A stretch of DNA of 64,000 nt from Haemonchus contortus (Eukaryota; Nematoda; Chromadorea; Rhabditida; Trichostrongylidae). This document shows, one piece after another, positions 35,962 through 47,600 of this stretch (position 1 is the stretch's first letter; each line of letters begins with the position of its first letter). The stretch covers positions 38,042,345 through 38,106,344 of the forward strand of contig LS997562.1 of assembly GCA_000469685.2 (NCBI GenBank), written 5' to 3'. The position numbers and the translations under genes were made by a program. The notes beneath the pieces were generated by a model. The model worked only from the letters and a program-made list of their open reading frames with translations, was not told where the DNA came from and did not search any database.

Positions 35962-38900
35962 CTGCATCTATTTAGTTTCATTCTTAACGAGGACCCTAAA
36001 ACTATGTGAATATTCCTCGATTTAGAAATATGACTTTATTTCGCGTAAATCGAATTATGAGGATATATGGGCTGATTAGTAATCCATTTAGATCGATCCA
36101 AGTGCATTTGGAAGAAGTTCGATTTATGTTTCGAATACTTGTTGTGATTAAGTACTATTGAAAATCAAAAACTGAGCAGATGTAGAGCAAACTGGCATTA
36201 TTTCCCATTACTGCTAGATGGTCCATAAATCAGCCATCGACAACTTTGTCGAGAACATTTTGGCGTACTTTATCACCTTTGATTTTGTGCCCTGCAAACT
36301 TTCGCGTAGGTGGCCCAAGTGATCTGTATGTTCAATAGAAAGGTTGATAAGGTAGCCTAAGCAGCTGTATAATAGTGAGTAGTATTTCTTCAGCCGTAGA
36401 CTCGCAAAAAACTTCTGGATACCTCGAGTATCCATAGAGCTATGAGATGTTCCCGATAGACGGTACCTGTTTCTTGCCCACTTCAGGGAGCCCTTCATTT
36501 ATGAGTGGGCACTTGTAGATTGGATTACTTTTCTTTGACTGGAATCGATGGCCATTGGCAGACCCTCACTCTTTCGGCACTTTGACCGTCATCTCATCAG
36601 ACTGTCAACGCATGAGATACAAACCTCTATCGCTACTTGCCGACATCAATTTCCTGCGAAATCCATTAAAGTAATCCTTTTAAGTCACCGATACAAGAAC
36701 TTTTCATCTTAAGGATTATTTATATGAACAACTAACAAACATTTTTTCTTTTACTTCTGCCTACTTCCGGATCTTCACCTTTACCCCTGAATACATGAGT
36801 TGGAATTGTGTAAAGATGGGTCCCATTTAACAGTAAATACTTTTGCTTTGTTTTTCACTTGTGTCTTGACCCTTACAGTAGTGTTTTCGTTTTATTTTCA
36901 TTTCATTTTCTTTCAGTTATTTCTGATTTCTTACTGTTGTTATCAGGTTCAGAGCAGTTTTCATCCTTATGATTTATTAGTTTCAGCTGTTACTACCTTT
37001 GTTCACTATGCCATAACAGTTAGTTCCTTTCAGCATATTTGTTAGACTTACTTTACAAGATACCTACAGTACTATAGTAAGACACCAGCTCCAGCCACTT
37101 CGTTCTGAGTTTTTCATGCTCTAAAACGAAACAATCGATCCTTTGAAATTCTGAATGTATTTGGTTAAGAAAATTGGAAATTAGCGAGGATATAAGCGAT
37201 TGAAGCAGTCAGCCACTTACAAGAACCCAAATCAGCTAGCCCATGATCGTTAAGGCCCATTATTTGTTCTTAGCAACCCATAGCTTCTTCGAACAGTTCA
37301 GGGAATTTTCTTGAAAAAGTTACCAACCAAAGTGGTTGAAAAATCTAAAGTTCCCAGTCTTGAATGGTGATTGGCCCATTGTTGCTTTGCTTAATGGCGT
37401 CCTTCCAGTCATATTGTAATTGAAGGTAATCCTGTGGAATGCATTGGAATTTTTATGAAACTGTCAAGTCTAATGACGCCCAATGAAATCTCTTGATTAA
37501 AAAGTAGAGTTTGGACTGAACCACTCTCCGTTGCGTCGAATAAACCAGCTATTTCTTTCCTGCCTCTCTTGGCTTAGTCGACTTGACTGTAATTTCTAGG
37601 TTCAGAAAATAAATGCCTTTTCGGCCTTTCCAATACTACATCTGGGGCTCCAAGCGGCTCCCATGCTTGTTTTGAATACCTGTACCAGTATGCCCTCAAG
37701 CTTAGAAGTCAAGCACATAAAATATTTTCTGTGATCATAGAATTTCAGGTCAGACAACACTCGGAATTTCTCAGTGTACCTTGATGGGTGGGATCATGAA
37801 AGTCAAACTGTTGTCTCATGTCCAATCATCGGAGAAAATCTCCTTCAATAGCATCGCTTTTTTTGTTCTCGTGAAACTGACAAAATGGTGGGCCGTATCG
37901 ACGCCTCTGCCCGTCCTCCTTATTGAATATACTTGATACCGAGATTCAATATTTCCTGCTTCAAACTCAGTTGCCGAAGAATCACTTCCTCTAAAGCACC
38001 AGCTTTCAGCCGTATTGTCTTATAGACTCGGGATTTTTTGTCACCAGGTCTCTGCTATACGCACATTTGTTTGCAGTAATCAGTTTAGATCTGGATAGGG
38101 TGTCATGAGAATCGCTGGTGTTTTTTTGAAGGAGGAGCCGATCATGTTTCGTCTGTTCACCTGAAAACATTCGGCCGCAAAAGTTACGTTCGTCATGCAT
38201 CCCGTTGATTCGTTTTCGTTCCGATTCATCACAAGTGGTTTCTTTCCCTCGCGTTGTAGAATTCCAATACATGGCAGTCCAAAGGTCTAATTTCCGCCCC
38301 TGTTTTCTTATAGGTTTTGGCAAACAACTCCACTTTCCGTCTCCTCCATATCGGTCATGTGAAGAACGAGAAAAGCATGTCAAGTGTAATCTGCTTCACA
38401 TATTGTGAATGGCTTTGGAACAGGTCGATCTGTCGTAAAGAAGGTCATGTAGGCTTTTGCAGGGCTAATTCGAATTAGTTTTCCTTAGTTGTAAGCTCGC
38501 CGTTATGTAAACCTTATTAGGTGATCGCTACAGAAAAACACGCTCTTGATTCATCGTAGAGTTCGGTGAGTGTAAGAATCCTTCAATGAATCAACCTATC
38601 GAGGGAATTAGACGATTTCGACACGTATAGCGGCTGTGGAAACTCGTCCACGATTGCGTACTTTTAGTTTTTGGTCGGGTTTTCGTCTATGTTCTTCTAC
38701 GAAAACTTTTCACAGTTCCCCTTCTGAGTTCAGTTTCCATTGGCATTGTTTATCTTACTTCTGGGAGAAGGGTTCCTAGTTACCTTACCATGAAAGGCCA
38801 TTAAGAAGATCTCATTCCGGCTCATCGTGGCCGACCATTGTCATCCATCTTTGGAGAGACTATGACTTATTGGTTAAAAATATCTGGTCATAAGCGTATA

Positions 38901-40056
38901 ATGGGAAACTATGAAGTGCGGAACCGTTTCCGTTCTTATACTTTTTGTATAAGTTTTTTGGATGTAATTGTCGGAAATGATCGAATAAATCGTTCAGTCG
39001 CTGCTACGCGCAACCAAATGCAGCTTATTCCTAAACTGGACTGTGATTTTAGCTGGTAGTCAAAACCTTCCTGTACCAACCGAAAGCTAAACAATTCCTA
39101 GAGTGTGAATGACCTACACTTTGTAGATCATTTGTACTGTGAAGTTAAACTGAAACTTGGCAGAATTTCTACTATTACAGACGTACAATTTGACGAATTT
39201 GCTCGTTGACTTTGTATTTGAATTTTCTCTGTTCGTTTTCTTACGATGTCAGATCTCTAAAGCCGTAACAGATTTTGATCCGCCTTTTTTGGCTGTCTGA
39301 GCTTTTAACTCGCTCGCTGAAGTAATCCGATACCATTTTCTTAAAAGTTTGTTTTTAAGGCTTCTTAAAACTCTTCTTCGGGGTAAGCATCGTATTACCA
39401 TAGAACGATATAGAAAACCAAGCCATATATCAATTGAAGATGAAATAGAGTCCTTTCCGCTGGTGGGCGGAGCGCCGACGCTAGGGGTGGACCCAGTTCG
39501 GTGGCAGTCGGTATCGTCTACACATTGTTGACCCTGTTGGATCACCTTGAGCGCATTGGTCGGACTCAAGGACCACGCGAACTACCACCACAGGGGTCTT
39601 TGATGGGAATCCACTATCGTGAATTTTGTTGACGTATCATCGGTTGCGTGACCAAGTTCCGACCATGTGCGGCAGGTGGATGGCGCCTGGTAAGATCTGC
39701 TGCCTGACTTGGCATTTCTCAACTGACATTCCTTTATCTTATGATGATCTCTTTTTCATCCCTAAACAATTTTGAGCTACTTCCAATGACGGCAAAAAGC
39801 ATTATTGGAAACAACCTGAAATTCCAGTAAATCTCTCCAAATTGCGCCATATTATCGAACAGGCAATCTTGCAATCTGTAGGAGACTCCCTAACTGAAAC
39901 AAGTTTTCACATATTTCTTTTTTCAATCCTAATCCTATCCCATAGAACTCGAAGCCCTGAAATTTCAATTCATTCAACGAGAACTTTTCGCTGCTCTTCC
40001 AACGATCTCTCAGCACTTTATCTTTCTCCTTCAAGATTATACATACTTGGCTGTTT
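35962..40056. other. No firmly supported gene
   Basis: Open minus-strand frames at 36214-36498 and 38006-38383 have no recognisable domain or good splice borders. A GC-richer stretch at 39440-39700 looks like an old repeat. No RNA gene seen. Confidence 0.35.
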
Positions 40057-40190
40057 CTAACTTGTTCCAAGCTTTTCCATGTCTTCTCGCTTTATGATTG
40101 ACTTGACGGAGCTCAGACTTCTAGCCCTCAGACTGCTAACGTTGCGATATTCTCTTTCGTACGCAGCTGTTCTGCTTTGTTTCCTTAGTT
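40057..40190 (-). CDS. Candidate 3'-terminal exon, basic Ser/Arg-rich tail
   Basis: An acceptor (aaatcacag) at 40191 on the minus strand leads into 44 codons ending with TAG at 40057. The peptide is basic and serine-rich (AYEREYRNVSSLRARSLSSV, ending KREDMEKLGTS). The incoming phase is 1, as for the candidate last exons at 15593, 23952 and 35819. Upstream on the same strand is the purine-rich stretch 40780-41540, where lysine- and serine-rich frames abound. A gene running minus and divergent from the RA-domain gene is plausible but not proven. Confidence 0.38.
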
Positions 40191-41656
40191 CTGTGATTTA
40201 TTCATACTGCCTGTCTACGAGTCATCCACCTGGATTTCTCAATTGAATCTTGAAAAACTTGATTTTTGCAAGCTGATTTTATTTATTTTTAAGAGTGTCA
40301 GAATCTAGGCTCCGATGATACCCATTTCAGTTAATTTGTTCGAATCAGCGATAATTTGTTGCGCAGATTGCCTTTCTTTGAGGTTACCGTCCTATTTTTT
40401 GTGAAGGGAAGCTTTCTTCGAAAAATATTCAATCTAAGTTAATGTATTAGTATTAAAATAATAGAGCAAAAATAGACGGTTTGACATGATACCATTTTAA
40501 AGCTTCCTTTTACATAACATCTGATCAAAAAGTATTCAGAATAAAATGATTGCTAGAAAATTCAATAAAAATCTGAAAAACCGAAAGAATTCCACGTTCT
40601 CTTGAATTTGGAAAGGTGTGAGATTTTCGTCGTTAAAATCTCGTTTATGGCTGAATCGTTGTACGATAAGCGCTGTTTTTATGGCTCTCGCTATCACGTT
40701 CACTGAAAAAACCTTTGGTGATGTGAAATTTTGATTACGCTATTCAGCTGTTTACCGTCGGAAAATTAAATGGGTGCTTATGTAAGAATTTCTCAATCCA
40801 AAAGGATTTCTGATTGCAATCCCTTTTCTTATAAAATTCCTGTCACCGCTTTCAATGAGCGGTTTTCTTATACAACCCGGTTTCCATGGGAATTCTCTCT
40901 TTCGGATGGCCTTTGCTGCCCAATTACTTTTTCAAGAGCGATATTTCGATTTTTTCCTCCCTCGCCTATTTCCTCTTCGTTTATTCATTTTTCTACAAAA
41001 TCAATTTTCTGGGAGTAGCTCATGGTCGGCATCTCTTCGACCTTTTGGTTTTTTGTTTTGAATAGCTTACTTCTGCATATTCTTCAGTCTGTCCATCAAG
41101 CTGTTTTTGTGAGTGCTCCTCTGCCTATTCAGCAGCATCACCTCAGTGAATGTTTCAGCCAAGATTTCTTTATATGTTGTATTCTAGTTCCCACTTCAGA
41201 AGAAGTGCTCGTTTCTAGGTTGCGTTTTGAATTCATTCCCTTGCGACAGGCTCGCTACTTCTTTTTCCTTATACACTTTGCCCTCGATCTGTTCGATCTT
41301 GAAGTCTGTTTTGATTTACTCGTTTCATTTCCATCCTGAGATTTGCTTTGTTTTTTGGATTGCTCAATTTCCTACTGATATTGCTGTTAATGTCTAGAGT
41401 TTTGGTGTTTTTTCTTCTGGATTTCGATTTTTTACATCGTGGACCGTTTTTTTTTGTGAACGTTTCCATTTGAAATGCTGATTCGTTTAGTTTTTCGGTT
41501 TCAACAAGTATCTTTAACGATGATTTCCTTGACACTTCTGGTATAGCATGAATCTCTCATAGAGGAGCTTCGTCGGAAGCGTTGCTTTTATTCTCCTGCC
41601 TCGATCACCTGTCGTTGCCAGGCAGTTTGTATGAAATATAATTATCGTAGTTGCAG
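40191..41656 (-). other. Purine-rich (minus strand) region with overlapping K/S-rich frames
   Basis: From about 40780 to 41540 the minus strand is A/G-rich and shows lysine-, serine- and arginine-rich open pieces in all three frames, for example KLNESAFQMETFTKKNG at 41440-41500 and NSKRNLETSTSSEVGTRIQH near 41200. Stops separate them, and only scattered donors (gtgatg near 41145, gtaatt near 40935) are seen. It may be the exons of a disordered basic protein. It may equally be a low-complexity strand-asymmetric promoter or intron region of the RA-domain gene that starts just downstream on the plus strand. Confidence 0.3.
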
Positions 41657-44600
41657 GATGCTTAAATATCAAGTCAGGACTAGCAGTAGCAACAGACCTT
41701 CTGCATACGGTAGTCCGTCTTCGTCTACTCATGATACTACATTAACTAGCCGAAGTAACTCATTGGCATCATTGAACTCAGTAGATAGTGCGAATTCCGA
41801 TGGAGACTGGGTGAGTTCATACTTTATCTCGAAGTATATGATAGTTGAATATCTGCAGTCACTGCGGGGAAATTTGATTTTACTAGATAGTGTCATTCAA
41901 TCCTGAGACATTTTCGCTAGTTGCAACGCAAGTATTCAATACGGATTCAGGTTCTTACAGTGATCACACTTTATTTTACAGCTATGTGCAGCTAAAACGT
42001 ACATATGTTTCAATTAGGTGACTACAACGAGCTTACGGTAGGAATTTGGATCCGTTTAGGTATTCCACTCCTATTTGGCTCTCTCGTAAGGCTTCGGTCA
42101 ACAATAAGATTATGCAAATTTTGAAGATTATTCCAATTAGATGCTAAGCGATACTTGAACAGAGGGACTGAGTAGATGCGGTGCCCGTCATGCCTACCAA
42201 GACGACCAGCATTTGCCTGATTTTCAGGGAACTCTTCGTGTTTATACAAGCAACGTGAAAGCATGCACAGACTACAAAACAATCCGTGTCTCCACTCATT
42301 GTACTACCCGTTCTGTCATCGATACCGTACTCAGCAAATTCAAGATTTCGTGCCGGGATACGAATCTCTTCGAATTGTGGATGGAGGTACGGAAACGGAT
42401 TCTCTTGAAAAGAATGCTACGACTGATACATTTATACGCTTTCGAGTAAGCCTAGGAGAGGTGGCTGATAAGAAATTTTCAAATAGTTTTTCAATGGGAT
42501 CTTTTGTTTTCTTGAGTTTAGACTGCATCTCAAGGACCTCGTAATGGATTTTTTTCGCCCGAATGGTGCGCTGCAGTGTAAAATATGTAATCGAAGTATT
42601 AATTGAAAATTACCCAATTTGCAAGTTTTTTCCCACGTGATATTTCTTCGACTTCTCTTCAAACACATTAAAACCGTGCAAGGAATGTGAACAAGTCTGT
42701 TGCTGTAGACATAGGCGCTGTCACAGCAATTACCTTTTAAGTCGTCCATCTCCCCTTTCCCTTTTTCCATTCAAAAACCTTAACCTAGGCAATAATGAAC
42801 TTTACTGAACGCAATCGAAAAACAACGGCAGTTTTGAGTAGGAGTGTTTCAAAATATGACGGCAGTATGAGGCCACTAGATTTTTGACGATTACAATATC
42901 AACCATCTCCACAGCTACAGCAGAAGAGCTGCGCCTGGCTCATCCTTGGCAAATTTGGGTTTTGAAACCTATTTTCTTTGTTAATAACATATATAGATTT
43001 CAAAGATCAAGGACTTTGCCTTTGTAAATGGAGTGATATAATGTTCCTATCCTGAATTTTTTTTTTTCATTTTCATTTGTTTCCAATAAATATATGGGTC
43101 AAGTAAGCCAGAGTAGCACGGGATTGATAGCCATTTAAATAGGTAAACAGGTGAAGGTGAATAAGGTTCGATTATTTAGGTGACGACCAAGGCCGATGGT
43201 AAACCAGTACGAACAATCCTCAGATTGGATCACGAAGCAAGGCCACTTGAACTGCAAAGGTGGTTATGTTTGTCAAATTGTTTACGTAGTAAAATACTCA
43301 CACACTAGTACAAAGGTACCGCTCCCAAGATCAGAAACGCATGAAGAAAAACAAGGCTATTTATTCATAGAACTCGTTGTTGCAATTCTTTTTTTATTAC
43401 TGTATTACATTGTTATTGTACATTCCTACTATACTTGGCTGCTTTTATGTTATGGTCTTTCATCCTTGAGCTGGCCATCCTTATTATTCGTATTTAAAGG
43501 ATGGCAGTTCTATTACAGTTATTATTTATCTAAACATTAGTGGGAGATCAGAAGGTTTTGAGCGATCTGAATAATGGGTACTTGCTAATTAATATAATCA
43601 GTAAGAGACATTTCCATGGCAGTTCTATTACAGTTATTATTTATCTAAACATTAGTGGGAGATCAGAAGGTTTTGAGCGATCTGAATAATGGGTACTTGC
43701 TAATTAATATAATCAGTAAGAGACAAATGAAAACTAGAAAGTGAGGTCCATCTGACCCTTACTGTAGACGAAACTTCCACTTCATTTTTTTTAAATTTTC
43801 AGAATTTTTTTTGTTCCAAGCTAATGTTCTAGAGGTTTTGAATCGTTTTATTGACATTAATAAATGCAGTTTAGATGTCATCCGGCAAATATGTCACGGT
43901 TTATGCTCCACATGATGTCTGAAGGTACTCTGGTACGAGTATACGACCACAACATCTCACCACAGGTGATCATTTCCTCATAGTTGTAGAGGTTTCTCGA
44001 ATATTCCTGATCTATTTTACCCTTCTTTGAACGAATTAACTGATGAAGGCCGAACTGTCTGATCAAATCGGTCAAATTCTTTCGCTAACATGGCTAGCAA
44101 TTACAATACCGCCAGGATGCTGACGTTGACGGATGCAAACATTTGAAAGAATCCCAGGCACCCCTGCTTCTCCTTGAAGCCGAAAAACTGAAAACATAAG
44201 CAGGGGATTGAGTTTCATCATGGAGCTGTATTTTTCCCTCATTTTAGCACCAGCACGGTAGCGTACGTGTCGAAAACAACGAAAAATTCCGTGGCAAACA
44301 ATAGAAATAAGTCGAAAACAACTTGAAGCATTGCTAATTGTTTACCGATTCTTCAATGCTTCGTTTAATGCTGAAATATTCGTCTCTAATGAATAAACAG
44401 GGAAGTAGGAACGTTGCATGAAAACACCTATTCAAATTGCAAAAAAAGGAAAAAAAGATTTCTCATACAGTTCCAGATTTTGATTTTTCTTTATTTTCAT
44501 TCTTTTGAATTGAGCTTGGATACAGTTAAGGGTACCCGCTGATCCGCTTTTGATTCAGTAAATCATAGGAACTCAGTAAATTAATAGGAACTATGTAATT

Positions 44601-47600
44601 GCGTGTAATCGATATATAGTAAAGGGGGTGTAAATGATGTGCATCCTGCTAGCTGGTCAATTCAAGATCGTATTTCAATGCTACACTCGACGGAGGGATG
44701 TTCGCTCCGTATCGCTCCGCCGAAGAAGCTGAAGCCTCCGAAAATATTAGAGCCCAGAAAGCTCTAGAAGGGGTAGCAATAGGTCTCAGGAGGTGAATTC
44801 AATAAAAAGTGTCTATGAGGAGTGAAAAGAGAGTATTTTTGATTTGCTAGGCAGCTCTGCTCGTATCCCCTTTCTCCTGGCTTCTGAATAAGGAAGAAAG
44901 TCGAAACTTTGTTCCGTCTTGGCTTCCTTACCTGTCTTAACTGGTAGGTAAAACTTTGGTAATCATATTCGTTGGCGTTTTATTCCCACCTCAATTTTGC
45001 CTACCACTGGTGAGACTTCATTTATGAGTCGTTTTGGAGAAGTCATATCGCCTTTATTCGCTGAGTCTAACCACCTTATTTACTCTTCCTCGAATCTCGT
45101 TTGAAATATCCAAAAACTGGACCATTATGTCGTGACGCTATTTGTTTGTAATTTCACCCGATGACAGCTTTTCGATGAGAAATTGGCGTGTGCCTTTCGC
45201 CCGTCAACGGAGCACCCCACCTTGTCCGCTACTCACGCTACGGTTCTATTGAGGCGGCTACGTACTAAATGCAAATAATCCGCGTGAGTGATCGGCGTTG
45301 CGGTTTTTCGGTCGGTTGAGCGAGTTTCTCCTTATGGAGTTCACTTTCGCCATTAACGGACATTGATCTATGAGGAAGTAAATAGGATTTATGGGGGCGT
45401 ACGACCGGACAGAACTTAATGGTGGGAACGCTAAGGGGAAAAAGATTAAATGATGAATTTGTTCCGCATATTTCAAAATATCCCAATAAATTTTCAAAAA
45501 ATCGCTATTCAAAAGTTTTTTTTAGGTGAAGCGGCTCTTTGCTGAGAAAATCTAATTAATCCAATTAGTGGGAGCACTATGTATATACCCAGATAATTTA
45601 CAGTATTTTCGCGTTCTGGTTCATCTAAAGTTCGATATTATTCCGGGAGCTCACAATGAAATATAGGATCTATAAATAATAATTTAATAGTTTTCCAAAT
45701 TCCAAGGTGGGACCGCAGCAAATGGCACCTTTTTGCAGTTTCGCCACGATTCAAGTAGAAATTTATGGTGCCTCCCAAGTCACACCTGTTGGCGTGATAA
45801 ACATTCTTGAAGAGTTTCAAGTGGTTTACTTTTTAACTATCCATTATACTAATGGGTCATAAATTGCTTGTGACGTCCTCTGAAAATGTCCTTTTATCAT
45901 CGCCCATTCCATTGCACTCACCCCCCCCCCCTTTGCTGAACTGGGAAGTTCGTTCTTTATTGGAGTCAGTTTGAAATCGCTCCGATGTCTGCCGATGCTG
46001 TCGTCCTCCAAACTGACATCATGTCAACCGCGTAACCGCAAAGTCTCCGCTACGCAGCGGTAACGCCGTGGTTTTCTGTTCATTCACAATGATGGTCAGT
46101 GGCGTTTTTCGTAGGGCTTTTCCGATTGCAGCATTGATGGATCACGATCTGATCGCGGCTAATCGCCTTAAGCTGCTCGATCCGCCGTTCGTGGACAGCG
46201 GGGGTAAGAACAGGTCGTATAGGCTCACATAGCCTACTGGTTGGGTCATGAATGAATGGATTTGTGAAATTGAGCTTCAGCGTAGCAAGCTGGCGGTGGT
46301 AGTGTTCAAACGGGGATAGGAGCTTTAACAAGCAAATAACAAACGGGTTTACCTGCAGAAAAAAGGCCTTGTAAGCTTTGTAACCTGCTGACGGTTTTCT
46401 ATCGGACACATGCCATATTATCCTACAGACTTACACGCTACAGCTAATATTCTGGTGATTGTTTCTCGAAATTCTCGCCCTGGACTTGTCATCAACTAAG
46501 TAAGAATGGTGTAGCAGCTAGAGCTGTTGGTGTCCAGACTGAGGCTTTGTAGTTTTGCATCCCGTTAAATCTGGCTGAGTCTTCCACCCTTTTTGTGTCG
46601 AATCTGCCAAGAGGTTTCGAGTAAAAAGACGCTACCGCAAGCCCTAGTTCAGAACAAGGGAGTATACAATCATGTCCACGGTTCCACATAAAAATTGAAT
46701 GAGTGGCGCATCCCTGGGATAAATGCTGGTTTTTCCCCATGTTCTACTGCTATGCCATGATTGTCATATGGGCAGGTATAAAAGTCGAGTTTCTATGAGG
46801 GGAACCTGGAAATATGTGGTTTCGCAATTGCTATCCGGTAAGGTTTCTGAAGCTCTCTGGTAAAAAACAGGTGTTCCGACACGGTTCGTATGAGATGTCG
46901 TTAAAATGGATGATGGCATAGATGCGATCCGGCTATCATTACACCATGCCGCCCGCACCGTGGCTCCTGACCGGAAGTTGGTCGTCGCTGCGACGTCCAA
47001 TGGGTCAGCAAAAACTTCGTGCAAGCACACTTGGATGTTTGAAAAGTAGAAATGAAAAAAGTTTTTATTGCATGTCACAACCAGTAGGGAAATACCAAGG
47101 CGAGGCTACTTCAGAAACAAGATTTGAGAAGGCTCAAAAAAGTTGGAGTGGCAGAGTAAGAAAAGCAGGAAATACGGCTAAGTATAGCACCGCGGAAAAT
47201 GGCCTTGCCAGTATTTTCGCTTGGAAAGCTCTTTCTCCCTCTTACATCCATAGAGATATGAATGCCCTCATTTCTGGACATTTTACCTTTTGTGAATGGG
47301 ACCCTTTCTTCTTAGGGACGAAATGCTACTACCTGTAGCTGGTGGAATCTGCGACACCTGCTTTACGCCATGGTAAAGAGGAGAGGGAAAGTGAAAAAAG
47401 AATGTGAATGACGATGGGAGTGCTGAGTGGAACGAAAGTTTCTGGTAGAGAGAGATCTGTGTTATGAAAGGCAGTCTCGAGTCTTCGGCTTCTAGAGCGA
47501 TCACATCCATGAGATCGTGATTATGAACACTCTTGACTTTGGCTGACGGGGGTAGAGCAGCGCAGTGGGAACACGGGAGAGAGCCACTTATGGAAGTGTC

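Noticed and set aside
42383..42445. Open stretch ending at a gtaagc donor as continuation of RA exon 2
   Set aside because: It requires a frame shift. The donor at 42387 joins in phase to the exon at 43180, which supplies the expected RA sequence.
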